From: Streptomyces sp. SID8352 | GTDB taxonomy: Bacteria > Actinomycetota > Actinomycetes > Streptomycetales > Streptomycetaceae | Length of the DNA: 64,000 nucleotides | Assembly (NCBI RefSeq): GCF_009862265.1 | Contig: NZ_WWGX01000022.1 | Location: 281,551-345,550, forward strand | Direction: 5' to 3' | In this document: one piece after another, positions 56,235 to 64,000 of the stretch | Layout: the number at the start of each line of letters is the position of its first letter | Numbering within the stretch: position 1 is the stretch's first letter | The notes under the pieces: model-generated | The model's input: only the letters and a program-made list of their open reading frames with translations | Told to the model about the DNA's origin: nothing | Database searches by the model: none | Made by a program: the position numbers and the translations under genes

Positions 56235-57179
56235 GTGAGCACGCTTCCCGAGATCCGTACCCTGCCCGTGCCCGACGGCCTGGAGGGCGAGCGCGTCGAC
56301 GCCGCCATCTCCCGCATGTTCGGCTTCTCCCGCACCAAGGCCGCCGAGCTGGCGGCGGCGGGGAAGGTGCAGGTCGACGGGGCGGTGGTCGGCAAGTCGG
56401 AGCGGGTCAGCGGCGGCGCCTGGCTGGAGGTCGAGATGCCGCCGGCCGCCGCGCCGGTGCAGGTGGTGGCCGAGCCCGTCGAGGGCATGGAGATCGTCCA
56501 CGACGACGACGACGTGGTCGTGATCGTCAAGCCCGTGGGGGTGGCCGCCCACCCCTCGCCCGGCTGGACCGGCCCGACCGTCATCGGCGGACTGGCCGCC
56601 GCCGGGTACCGGATCTCCACCTCCGGCGCCGCCGAGCGCCAGGGCATCGTGCACCGCCTCGACGTCGGCACCTCCGGGCTGATGGTGGTCGCCAAGTCGG
56701 AGCGCGCCTACACCTCGCTCAAGCGGCAGTTCAAGGAGCGCACGGTCGACAAGCGCTACCACACGCTCGTCCAGGGCCACCCCGACCCCACCAGCGGCAC
56801 CATCGACGCACCCATCGGGCGCCACCCGAACCACGACTACAAGTGGGCGGTGACCGCCGACGGCAAGCCCTCCGTCACCCACTACGACCTGATCGAGGCC
56901 TTCCGCGCCGCCTCCCTGCTCGACGTCAAGCTGGAGACCGGCCGCACCCACCAGATCCGCGTCCACATGGCGGCCCACCGACACCCCTGCGTCGGCGACC
57001 TCACCTACGGCGCCGACCCCACGCTCGCCAAGCGGCTGCGGCTGACCCGCCAGTGGCTGCACGCCGTGCGCCTCGGCTTCGAGCACCCCGGTGACGGGCA
57101 GTGGGCCGAGTTCGCCAGCGACTACCCGGAGGACCTCCAGGCCGCGCTCGACCGGGTCCGCGAGGAGACCTACGGGTGA
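56235..57179 (+). CDS. RluA/RluD-family 23S rRNA pseudouridine synthase
   Basis: Isomerises uridines, probably in 23S rRNA. The 314-residue protein has an S4 RNA-binding domain (about 15-75) and the catalytic domain with the RluA signature [16 protein letters not shown], its Asp being the nucleophile. [30 protein letters not shown] and TYGADP follow. The GTG at 56235 comes six bases after CATACT with no Shine-Dalgarno, suggesting a leaderless transcript. It overlaps the GNAT gene start by four bases. The target uridine is not assignable from sequence. Confidence 0.92.
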   Translation: MSTLPEIRTLPVPDGLEGERVDAAISRMFGFSRTKAAELAAAGKVQVDGAVVGKSERVSGGAWLEVEMPPAAAPVQVVAEPVEGMEIVHDDDDVVVIVKPVGVAAHPSPGWTGPTVIGGLAAAGYRISTSGAAERQGIVHRLDVGTSGLMVVAKSERAYTSLKRQFKERTVDKRYHTLVQGHPDPTSGTIDAPIGRHPNHDYKWAVTADGKPSVTHYDLIEAFRAASLLDVKLETGRTHQIRVHMAAHRHPCVGDLTYGADPTLAKRLRLTRQWLHAVRLGFEHPGDGQWAEFASDYPEDLQAALDRVREETYG

Positions 57180-57649
57180 CCGGCGCCGCTCGCCCGGCGC
57201 GGGTGCGCGTCGCCGACGGCGCCGCCGACCGCCGGGCCTGCCTCGCGGTGCGCCGGGAGGTCTTCGTCGTCGAACAGGGCGTCCCCGAGGAGATCGAGTA
57301 CGACGCCGACGACGCCGGGGCCGTGCACGTCCTGGCCGCCGACGGGGACGGCACCCCGCTCGGCACCGGCCGACTGCTGCACGGCCCGGCCGCCGCCGCC
57401 CGCACCGGGGCACCGGACACCGGTGCCCTCGGCCGGCTCGCCGTGCTCCGCCGGGCCCGCGGCCGGGGCGTCGGCGCGGCCCTGGTGCGCGCCCTGGAGG
57501 AGGCGGCCCGCGCGCGCGGGCTCACCGCGGTCGACCTGCACGCCCAGACCCATGCCCTGGGTTTCTACGAACGGCTGGGGTACACGGCGTACGGACCGGA
57601 GTTCCCCGACGCGGGGATGCCCCACCGCGCCATGCGGCGCGCCCTGTGA
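57176..57649 (+). CDS. GNAT-family N-acetyltransferase (ElaA-like)
   Basis: A 157-residue acetyltransferase. The CoA-binding segment is [26 protein letters not shown], and the C-terminal [23 protein letters not shown] with GMPHRAM resembles the ElaA group. The N-terminal [22 protein letters not shown] is also typical. The GTG overlaps the rluD-like stop (GTGA), so the two are coupled, though a functional link is not known. The substrate is unknown. Confidence 0.88.
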   Translation: MTGAARPARVRVADGAADRRACLAVRREVFVVEQGVPEEIEYDADDAGAVHVLAADGDGTPLGTGRLLHGPAAAARTGAPDTGALGRLAVLRRARGRGVGAALVRALEEAARARGLTAVDLHAQTHALGFYERLGYTAYGPEFPDAGMPHRAMRRAL

Positions 57650-57733
57650 CCTGGGGCGCCGTACCCGCCCGGGGAGCCGGCCGCATGGCAGTCTGGGGAT
57701 CAGCCGTGTGAACGCCCAGACCCCGCCGGAGCC

Positions 57734-59326
57734 GTGACCGTGGATCAGTTGGCCCTGTTGTTCCTGCTGCTGATCGGGGCCCTGCTGAGCGTGCCGCTCG
57801 GGGACCGCCTCGGGCTCCCGGCGCCGGTGCTGACCACGCTCCTCGGAATCGCCCTGGCGCTCATCGACTTCGTCCCCGACGTGGACATCCCGCCCGAGCT
57901 GATCCTCCCCGCGCTGCTTCCCCCGCTGCTCTACGCGGCCGTGCGGCGCACCTCCTGGCGGCAGTTCGCGGCCAACAAGCGCCCGATCTTCCTGCTCGCG
58001 GTCGCGCTGGTCTTCGTCACCACCGCCTGCGTCGCCTCCGTCGCCCACGCCGTCGTGCCGGGGCTGCCGCTGGCCGCCGCCTTCGCCCTCGGGGCCCTGG
58101 TGGCACCGCCCGACCCGGTCGCCGCGACCGCCGTCGCCGGCCAGCTCGGGCTGCCGCGCCGGCTGGTGTCCATCCTGGAGGGCGAGGGCCTCTTCAACGA
58201 CGTGACGGCCATCGTCCTCTACCACGTGGCCATCGCCGCGGCCGTGGGCGGCACCTTCTCGCCCTGGCGGGCCGGGCTGGACCTGGTGCTGTCGGCCGTC
58301 GTTGCCGTCGCCGTGGGGCTCGCGCTCGGCTGGGGCGCGTACAAGCTGATGGACGTGCTCGGCGACGCCACCCTCCGGATCGGGCTGACGCTGCTCGTCC
58401 CCTACGTCAGCTACGTCCTCGCCGAGGAACTGCACGGCTCAGGGGTGCTCGCCGTGCTCACCACCGCGATGTTCCTCGCCGAGTACGCCTCCGACGCCGA
58501 CGACGTGATGTCCCGGCTCGCCGGGCACACCGTGTGGGACGTCGTCGACACCCTCGTCACCGGGGTCGCCTTCGGGCTGATCGGCCTGGAGCTGCACAAC
58601 GCGCTGCGCACCGCCTCCGGGCGGTGGACCGAACTGCTGGGCTGGGCCGCCACCGTGGCCGGGGTGGTGATCCTGGTGCGGCTGGCCTGGCTGCTGCCGG
58701 CCACCTGGCTGACCAAGCGGCTGCACTCCCGGCGCGACCAGGACGAGGACATCCCCACGAGCTGGCGGGAGACGGTGGTGATGTGGTGGTCCGGGATGCG
58801 CGGCGTGGCCTCGGTGGCGCTGGCCCTCGCCATCCCGCTGCGCACCGAGGACGGGGCGCCCTTCCCCCACCGCGAGGAACTGATCTTCATCGCCTTCGGC
58901 GTGATCATGGCGACCCTGCTGCTCCAGGGCCTCACCCTGCCCTGGCTGGTGAACCGGCTGGGGGTGCGCGCGGACACCGAGCGGGAGAAGGAGTACGAGA
59001 AGCAGCTCGCGGTGCGCGCCGCGCGCGCCGCCAAGCAGCGGCTCAAGGAGATCGAGACGGTGGAGGAGCTTCCGGAGGAGCTGTCCGAGCAGATGGTGCG
59101 GCGCGCCTTCGACATCGGGCTGCGGATCAGTCCGGACATCGGGGACGAGGAGCGGCGCGAGGCACAGGAGCAGCGCGTCCGGCGGCTGCGCAGGATCCGC
59201 CGGATCCAGGCCGAGATGCTCAGCGCCGCCCGGCACGAGGTGCTGGCGGCGCGCAGCGAGCCCGGCGCCGACCCGGAGATCGTCGACCGGGTGCTGCGCC
59301 ACCTGGACGTGCGCAGCATGCGCTGA
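57734..59326 (+). CDS. CPA1-type Na+/H+ antiporter
   Basis: A 530-residue cation/proton antiporter. About twelve helices fill residues 1-410, including the ion-site helix LVAPPDPVAATAVAGQLGLP and ILEGEGLFNDVTAIVLYHVA. The arginine-containing GMRGVASVALALAIPL also belongs to the family (PF00999). A cytosolic tail of ~120 residues is strongly charged and helical (EREKEYEKQLAVRAARAAKQR). The GTG at 57734 is the best start. Confidence 0.92.
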   Translation: MTVDQLALLFLLLIGALLSVPLGDRLGLPAPVLTTLLGIALALIDFVPDVDIPPELILPALLPPLLYAAVRRTSWRQFAANKRPIFLLAVALVFVTTACVASVAHAVVPGLPLAAAFALGALVAPPDPVAATAVAGQLGLPRRLVSILEGEGLFNDVTAIVLYHVAIAAAVGGTFSPWRAGLDLVLSAVVAVAVGLALGWGAYKLMDVLGDATLRIGLTLLVPYVSYVLAEELHGSGVLAVLTTAMFLAEYASDADDVMSRLAGHTVWDVVDTLVTGVAFGLIGLELHNALRTASGRWTELLGWAATVAGVVILVRLAWLLPATWLTKRLHSRRDQDEDIPTSWRETVVMWWSGMRGVASVALALAIPLRTEDGAPFPHREELIFIAFGVIMATLLLQGLTLPWLVNRLGVRADTEREKEYEKQLAVRAARAAKQRLKEIETVEELPEELSEQMVRRAFDIGLRISPDIGDEERREAQEQRVRRLRRIRRIQAEMLSAARHEVLAARSEPGADPEIVDRVLRHLDVRSMR

Positions 59327-59475
59327 CCGCGGGTCCGGGCCGCCGTCCGGGACGGTCCCAGCGGCCGGGCCGCGGCCCGGCACGGGTCTCGTCCGGGCGA
59401 TACCTCCGCTCCTTCCGGGGGCCGCACCCGGACGGGACCGGCCATGAGGACCGAGCCCCGCGCGGGCGCTCGCCG

Positions 59476-59527
59476 CGTCCCGCCGCCCACGTCCCGCCGC
59501 CCGCGTCCCGCCGCCCACGTCCCGCCC
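59476..59527. repeat. 14-bp tandem repeat, ~3.7 copies
   Basis: CGTCCCGCCGCCCA is repeated at 59476, 59490, 59504 and 59518 (the last partial), with single-base variation in the final position. It lies in the 355-bp gap between the converging antiporter and MscS genes, in which I see no gene and no clear terminator. Confidence 0.85.
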
Positions 59528-59681
59528 GTGCCCGCGTCCTCCCCGGCCGCCCGGCCGACCCGCCCGGCCGACCCGGGAGGTCCTGCCGGGCCGGGTCCGG
59601 ACGGGAGCGCGTTCCGGCTCTGGCGGGGCCTGCCCGGCGCGGCCCCCTCGGGGCGCGGTCCGCTCCGGCGCCGCGCGCCGT

Positions 59682-60953
59682 TCAGCGTCGGGTGCCCGGA
59701 CGGTGGGCCCGCCCGCCGCCCGGCTCCGCCGCCTCGGGGCGGCCGTCCGGCGCCCGGCGGGAGCGCGGGAGGCCCTCGCGGGCGGCGGTCGGCTCCGCCT
59801 CCCTCCCCGCCGACGTCTCCGCTGCCTCCTTCCCTGCCGCCTCCGTCCCCGCCCTCTCCGTCCCGGTCGCCCCCGTCCCAGCCGTCGTCGTCCCGGAGGC
59901 CGGTCCCGGCGCGCCGGCCCGGGCCGCCGGGGCGGTGTTGACCCGGGGCAGGGCGTGCGGGTGGTGCTCGGCCAGCCAGCGGATCATCCGTTCGCGGACA
60001 TGGACCCGCACCGTCCAGATGTCGTCCGCGTCCTTCGCCGTCACCAGGGCCCGCACCTGCATGGTGTTCGGGGTGGTGTCGGTGACGGTCAGGTTGTAGG
60101 TCCGCCCGTCCCAAGCCGGGCAGTCCCGCAGGATGTCCCGCAGCCGCTCGCGCATCGCGTCCAGCGGCGCGGTGTGGTCCAGGTGCCAGTGGACGACGCC
60201 GGTCATCTGCGGGGTCCCCCGCGACCAGTTCTCGAACGGTTGGGAGGTGAAGTACGACACCGGCATGGTGAACCGGCGCTCGTCCCAGGTGCGCACCGTC
60301 AGGAAGGTCAGGGTGATCTCCTCGACCGTGCCCCACTCGCCGTTCACCACGACGGTGTCGCCGATGCGCACCATGTCGCCGAAGGCGATCTGCAGCCCCG
60401 CGAAGAGATTGCCGAGGGTGGACTGCGCGGCCACACCGGCGACGATGCCCAGGATGCCCGCCGAGGCCAGCAGCGAGGCCCCGGCCGCGCGCATGTCGGG
60501 GAAGGTCAGCAGCATGGACGCGGCGGCGACCACGCCCACCGCCGCCGACACCACCCGTCTGATCAGCGAGACCTGGGTGCGCACCCGGCGCACCCGGGCC
60601 GGGTCGCGCCGGGTGTGCGCGTGGGCGTAGCGGGCGTAGGAGGTCTCGACGACCGCCGCGGCGATCCGGACGACCAGCCAGGCCGTGGAGCCGATCAGGA
60701 CCAGCGTCAGCGTCCGGCCGATCCCGGCCCGGTGCGACGGGAACAGCCCGGCCTGGTCGTAGGAGCCCCTCAGCAGGGCGGCGCACAGCACCAGCCGGTA
60801 CGGGACGAGGGCCCGGCGCAGCAGCCCCCAGAGGGGCGTCTCGCGGTGGCGCGCGTCGGCCTTGCGCAGCAGCAGGTCGGTGGCCCAGCCGAGGGCGAGG
60901 GTCAGCAGGACGGAGCCGCCGACGACGATCAGCGGGCGGAGTATGTTCTCCAT
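59682..60953 (-). CDS. MscS-family mechanosensitive channel
   Basis: A 423-residue membrane protein. Four or so helices lie in the first ~200 residues, the last being the pore helix region ASLLASAGILGIVAGVAAQSTLGNLFAG. The conserved beta domain follows (FGDMVRIGDTVVVNGEWGTVEEITLTFLTVRTWDERRFTMP, here split by position about 200-245). A cytosolic domain and a ~75-residue Ala/Gly/Thr/Glu-rich disordered tail complete it. It releases solutes under membrane tension. The ATG at 60953 begins directly with the first helix. Transcribed divergently from the hydrolase gene. Confidence 0.92.
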   Translation of the reverse strand: MENILRPLIVVGGSVLLTLALGWATDLLLRKADARHRETPLWGLLRRALVPYRLVLCAALLRGSYDQAGLFPSHRAGIGRTLTLVLIGSTAWLVVRIAAAVVETSYARYAHAHTRRDPARVRRVRTQVSLIRRVVSAAVGVVAAASMLLTFPDMRAAGASLLASAGILGIVAGVAAQSTLGNLFAGLQIAFGDMVRIGDTVVVNGEWGTVEEITLTFLTVRTWDERRFTMPVSYFTSQPFENWSRGTPQMTGVVHWHLDHTAPLDAMRERLRDILRDCPAWDGRTYNLTVTDTTPNTMQVRALVTAKDADDIWTVRVHVRERMIRWLAEHHPHALPRVNTAPAARAGAPGPASGTTTAGTGATGTERAGTEAAGKEAAETSAGREAEPTAAREGLPRSRRAPDGRPEAAEPGGGRAHRPGTRR

Positions 60954-61087
60954 GCCCTGGAACGTAACCGGCGGGGCGCGGACCGAACCTGTGATCTTCG
61001 CCCCCGCCGGGCGCGGCCGGTGCGCGTGCCCTCCGCCGGGGAGCCGGCGTGCGCGGCGCGACCCTGCCCGCCTGGCACGATGGCCCC

Positions 61088-61681
61088 ATGAACATCGTGC
61101 TCTTTCACTCGACCCATGGCCCGCGTCCCGCGGTGCGCGAGGCCGCCGAGCGCCTGCGCGGCGCCGGGCACCAGGTGTGGACCCCGGACCTCTTCGGCGG
61201 GCGGACGTTCGACACGGTCGAGGAGGGCATGGCCCACCAGGAGGGGATCGGCCGGGAGGAACTGCTGCGGCGGGCCGTGCTGGCCGCCGCGCCCTATTCC
61301 GAACGCGGCCTGGTCTACGCCGGGTTCTCGCTCGGCGCCTCCGTCGCCCAGACCCTCGCCCTCGGCGACCACCGGGCGCGCGGGCTGCTCCTCCTGCACG
61401 GCACCTCGGACATCGCGCCCAACGCGGCGGTGGACGGCCTGCCGGTGCAGCTCCACGTGGCGGAGCCGGACCCGTTCGAGACGGACGACTGGCTGAGCGC
61501 CTGGTACCTGCGGATGGGGCGGATCGGCGCCGACGTCGAGGTGCACCGGTATCCCGGGGCGGGCCACCTCTACACCGACCCCGGGCTGCCGGACTACGAC
61601 GCGGAGGCGGCGGCGTCCACCTGGCGGGTGGCGCTCGGCTTCCTCGACTCCCTCGGCGAGGACGGCCCGACCGGGTCGTAG
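61088..61681 (+). CDS. Dienelactone hydrolase-like alpha/beta hydrolase
   Basis: A 197-residue protein of the dienelactone hydrolase family. The nucleophile elbow [10 protein letters not shown] has Ser where true dienelactone hydrolases have Cys. An Asp ([11 protein letters not shown]) and His (GAGHLYTD) complete a plausible triad. It starts [16 protein letters not shown]. The ATG at 61088 lies six bases after CACGAT with no Shine-Dalgarno, so it may be leaderless. Its 3' end overlaps the convergent phoD remnant. The substrate is unknown. Confidence 0.85.
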   Translation: MNIVLFHSTHGPRPAVREAAERLRGAGHQVWTPDLFGGRTFDTVEEGMAHQEGIGREELLRRAVLAAAPYSERGLVYAGFSLGASVAQTLALGDHRARGLLLLHGTSDIAPNAAVDGLPVQLHVAEPDPFETDDWLSAWYLRMGRIGADVEVHRYPGAGHLYTDPGLPDYDAEAAASTWRVALGFLDSLGEDGPTGS

Positions 61682-62313
61682 GCCCGCTGGACCCGCTGGG
61701 TGCCGCTGAGCGTGCGGTAGGAGCGGACCCGGACGGAGGCGGCGTCCGGGTCGCCGCGGGCCGCGAGGTGCCGGTACGGGGAGAAGTGGCCGGCCTCCCA
61801 GTTGGCGCAGGAGACCACGCCGAAGCGCAGTCCGGCGACGGCGGCTCCGGGGGCGGGGGCGGTGCGGGTGCGGGCGACGGGGGAGTCGGTGTCCCCGGCG
61901 GAGAAGCGGAACCAGTGGTCGGTGGCGGGCGCCAGGCCCCGGACGTCGGCCTTGACGGTGTGGTCGGAGGCGGCGGTGGCGGGGACGGTGCCCCGGGCGA
62001 CGACGCGGGTGAACGCCCGGTCGGCGGCGACGGTCCACCGCACCTCGGTGTCGGGTCCGGCGCCGGAGCCCGGCACGGCCTCGGGCACCGGGGTCACCCG
62101 GGTCCACAGCAGGACGCCGTCGGGCAGCGGATCGCCCGAGGCGACGCCGTGCAGGAAGGCGGGCGCGGCGGCGCCGGCCCCGGCGGGCGGGGCGGCCAGG
62201 ACGGCCCCGGCCGCCGCGGCCTTCACGACCGTGCGGCGGCTCGGGGGCCGTGGGCCCGCCGGTGCGGCGGTGGGCGGGACGGGGTCAGCGGATGTTCCGG
62301 GTCGACTGGTCAC
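61594..62313 (-). pseudogene. Internally deleted PhoD-like alkaline phosphatase
   Basis: The N terminus of a secreted PhoD phosphatase is intact: a Tat signal ([18 protein letters not shown], about 26-50), then the PhoD N domain ([34 protein letters not shown]) and the first strand of the phosphoesterase domain ([21 protein letters not shown]). It then jumps at RGDPDA (near 61760) straight to [23 protein letters not shown], which looks like the very end of such proteins. The metallophosphatase core, with all metal ligands beyond the first strand, is missing. The frame then runs on into the neighbouring gene. An in-frame deletion of about 1 kb is the likely cause. Starts GTG 62313. Confidence 0.75.
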
Positions 62314-62325
62314 GCCCGATCATGT

Positions 62326-62337
62326 TACCGATCGGTA
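62326..62337. promoter_or_regulatory. Perfect 12-bp palindrome upstream of the phoD remnant
   Basis: TACCGATCGGTA is a perfect palindrome 13 bp before the GTG start, where an operator would sit. It does not resemble the direct-repeat PHO box (GTTCACC) expected for PhoP control, of which none was seen here. Confidence 0.4.
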
Positions 62338-62388
62338 GGGCCGCGAGGGGGCGAACCGGGGAGAGTCCGCCCGCCCGTCGGCCGCCGG

Positions 62389-63189
62389 TCACTTCCCGAT
62401 GCCGGCGTCCTTGAGGGTCTTGTTCCACTCCTCGACCGAGCCCGGGTTCTTGATCACCTTGTCGTCGATCTTGATGGTGGGCGTCGACTCGACGTCCTTC
62501 GCCTTCTGGAAGGAGTCGCTCATGCGCATCGCCCAGGGGTCGAAGGTGCCGTTCTTCACGGAGTCCTGGAACTTCTTGTTGCCCTTCAGGGCGTCGACGG
62601 TGTCGGCCACCTTGATCAGGTAGGAGTCGTCCGCGAACTTGTCGGTCGACTCGTCGGGGTGGTGCTCCGCCGAGAACAGGGCGCCCTTGTAGTCGATGAA
62701 GGCGTCCGTGCTCACGTCCAGCGCGGCACCGAGCGCGCTGAGCGCGTTCTTGGAGCCCTCACCGCTCAGGTTGTTGTCGAGGAAGGTGCCCAGGGTGAAG
62801 GACAGCTTGTAGTCGCCGTCCTTCATGCCCTTGTTGATCGTCTCGCCGAGGCCCTGCTCCATGGAGGCGCAGGCGGGGCAGCGCGGGTCCTCGTAGAGGT
62901 GGACGACCTTGTCGGACTTGGAGTCGCCGATGAGGACCGTGGTGCCGTCCTTGCCCGACGAGTTGGCCGGGAGGACCACCTTCGCCTCGGCGGCCTTGTC
63001 CCACCCGGTGGGCTTGCTGTTCTGCACGACGAAGTAGCCGATGCCGCCGGCCACCGCCAGTACGCCGACGATCGAGCAGGCCACGACGACCTGCCGCTTG
63101 GCCTTGTCGCGCTTGGCCTGGCGCTCGCGCTCCTGGCGCAGACGCTCGCGGGCCGCCGTCTTCGCCGCCTGGCTGTTCCTCTTGCTCAT
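62389..63189 (-). CDS. Membrane-anchored DsbA-like thiol-disulfide protein
   Basis: A 266-residue protein of the thioredoxin_4/DsbA type. It has a basic N terminus (about 1-34), one anchor helix (about 36-56, VVVACSIVGVLAVAGGIGYFV) and an extracytoplasmic thioredoxin fold with active site CPAC in LYEDPRCPACASMEQ. The cis-Pro loop is near VESTPTIKID. GGAGAG precedes the ATG at 63189. The following membrane-protein gene lies upstream on the same strand and may be co-transcribed, as with VKOR-like or other redox partners, but no such motif is clear in it. Confidence 0.9.
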   Translation of the reverse strand: MSKRNSQAAKTAARERLRQERERQAKRDKAKRQVVVACSIVGVLAVAGGIGYFVVQNSKPTGWDKAAEAKVVLPANSSGKDGTTVLIGDSKSDKVVHLYEDPRCPACASMEQGLGETINKGMKDGDYKLSFTLGTFLDNNLSGEGSKNALSALGAALDVSTDAFIDYKGALFSAEHHPDESTDKFADDSYLIKVADTVDALKGNKKFQDSVKNGTFDPWAMRMSDSFQKAKDVESTPTIKIDDKVIKNPGSVEEWNKTLKDAGIGK

Positions 63190-63267
63190 GGTGGTGTTCT
63201 CTCCTGGGGACGCGCGCACGGGGGTGTGCGGGCATGCGTGAAAGGGGGGAGTGCGGTGCGTGCTCGG

Positions 63268-63975
63268 TCACACGGAGGCGACCGGGCGGCACGGCGGTCC
63301 CCGCCGTCCCAGGGAATGGGTGCGGATCAGCTCGCGCGCGACGGCGGCGCGGCGCACCGGGCGGACCGGGCGGGCGGCGGCCGGGATCCGGCGCACCGTC
63401 ACCGCCGCGACCGCCACCAGCAGTGGGCGGAAGGTGGTCGCGCCCACCGCGCGCAGCACCTGGGCCAGCGCCCGCTCGCCGCGCCGCAGCCAGGCGGCCG
63501 CGGCCAGGCCGACGGCGACGTGCGCGCCGAGCAGCAGCCAGGCCGTGGCCGGAGCGGCGTCGGACAGCGCCACCGCCAGCCGGTCGCCCTCGGCGCCGGT
63601 GACCCGGGCCAGCGGGGCGGCGACCCCGGAGCCGACGCCGGTGCCGTCGCCGCAGAGCACGCCGAGGCCGACGGACCGCAGCGGCCCGGTGACCGGCCCG
63701 CCCGCGCTGCCGTAGCAGACGTGCTGGCCGGTGGTGAAGACCGTGTCGGCGGCCAGCTCCAGGGGGATCAGCAGCGCGGCGATGCGCCCGAAGCCGCGCT
63801 CGCGCCCGGCCAGGGCGTACGCGATGACGAACACGGCGGCGGCCACGGCCGTCACCGTGCGCAACGGCAGCGGGACCCCGGACAGCAGCACGTGCGACGC
63901 GGTGCTGAGCGTCACGACGAGTGCCGTGAACAGCGCCGCGCGTACGGCTCTGAGTGGGGTCCCGGATATGTCCAT
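63268..63975 (-). CDS. Hypothetical integral membrane protein
   Basis: A 235-residue protein with about five or six hydrophobic segments (roughly 10-32, 36-55, 63-80, 140-165, 175-200). Two Cys-containing segments, QHVCYGSAGG and LGVLCGDGTG, face the same loop. The C terminus is Arg/Pro-rich. I do not recognise a family with confidence; streptomycetes carry similar unnamed proteins next to DsbA-like genes. The ATG at 63975 starts before the first helix. The upstream promoter lies outside or at the very edge of the window. Confidence 0.75.
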   Translation of the reverse strand: MDISGTPLRAVRAALFTALVVTLSTASHVLLSGVPLPLRTVTAVAAAVFVIAYALAGRERGFGRIAALLIPLELAADTVFTTGQHVCYGSAGGPVTGPLRSVGLGVLCGDGTGVGSGVAAPLARVTGAEGDRLAVALSDAAPATAWLLLGAHVAVGLAAAAWLRRGERALAQVLRAVGATTFRPLLVAVAAVTVRRIPAAARPVRPVRRAAVARELIRTHSLGRRGPPCRPVASV

Positions 63976-64000
63976 AGCGATTCACGAGTGTGGCACGAAG

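Noticed and set aside
59444..59941. 165-codon plus-strand frame after the antiporter gene
   Set aside because: Pro/Arg/Ala-rich repeat-driven frame overlapping the MscS tail antisense.
62300..62345. PHO box upstream of the phoD remnant
   Set aside because: No GTTCACC direct repeats; only a palindrome was seen.

Overview
The window is chromosomal DNA from a Streptomyces species. It is very GC rich throughout, uses GTG and TTG starts freely, and carries the streptomycete division and cell-wall (dcw) cluster in its usual order. Nearly everything is core chromosome: I see no prophage, integrase, transposase, CRISPR array or biosynthetic cluster. No tRNA or rRNA gene was recognised by eye.

Layout. 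(1) 1-5.8 kb: a MacS-type sensor kinase and LuxR-type response regulator, an imperfect ~123-bp tandem repeat, a D-lactate dehydrogenase-like enzyme, and a fused anthranilate synthase (trpEG) behind a complete Trp attenuator with a three-Trp leader peptide. (2) 5.8-12.0 kb: class II DAHP synthase, iron-boxed bfd and bacterioferritin, a sulfite-oxidase-like molybdoenzyme, endonuclease IV and a PASTA-domain Ser/Thr kinase. (3) 12.3-18.8 kb: thiamine genes (thiOSG under a TPP riboswitch, thiE), a ferredoxin reductase-like flavoenzyme, an Rv2175c-like DNA-binding protein and metF. (4) 18.8-25.8 kb: a membrane protein with a Tyr/Gly-rich tail, a CrtI-like oxidoreductase, a 7-bp microsatellite, a TetR regulator next to a decayed ABC/YhgE remnant, a HEPN protein, a methyltransferase and a DUF3040 protein. 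(5) 26-31 kb: a translationally coupled moxR-DUF58-transglutaminase operon on the minus strand. (6) 31.3-53.8 kb: beta-carbonic anhydrase, then rsmH-ftsL-ftsI-murE-murF-mraY-murD-ftsW-murG-ftsQ-ftsZ-pgeF-yggS-sepF-yggT-divIVA, converging on ileS. mraZ, murC, ddl and ftsA are absent from this stretch. (7) 54.4-64 kb: TraR/DksA-type zinc-finger protein, lspA, an rluD-type pseudouridine synthase, a GNAT, a CPA1 antiporter, an MscS channel, a dienelactone-hydrolase-like protein, an internally deleted phoD, a DsbA-like thiol protein and a membrane protein.

How parts work together. AroH and TrpEG catalyse the first steps of aromatic and tryptophan synthesis from divergent promoters. Bfd and Bfr release and store iron. 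ThiO, ThiS and ThiG make the thiazole and ThiE joins it to the pyrimidine. The dcw genes make the lipid-linked peptidoglycan precursor (MurE, MurF, MraY, MurD, MurG) and the septal machine (FtsL, I, W, Q, Z, SepF), with DivIVA directing tip growth.

The most informative regulatory DNA is the trpEG attenuator, the ileS T-box with a visible translational switch, the ftsZ upstream region (BldD-like box, GACAC motifs and an inverted repeat on a promoter) and the TPP riboswitch. The clearest genome-decay events are an ABC ATPase/YhgE fusion remnant and a phoD gene missing its catalytic core. I found no convincing wholly new system. The best leads for follow-up are these decay events, the repeat arrays and the disordered-tail membrane protein.
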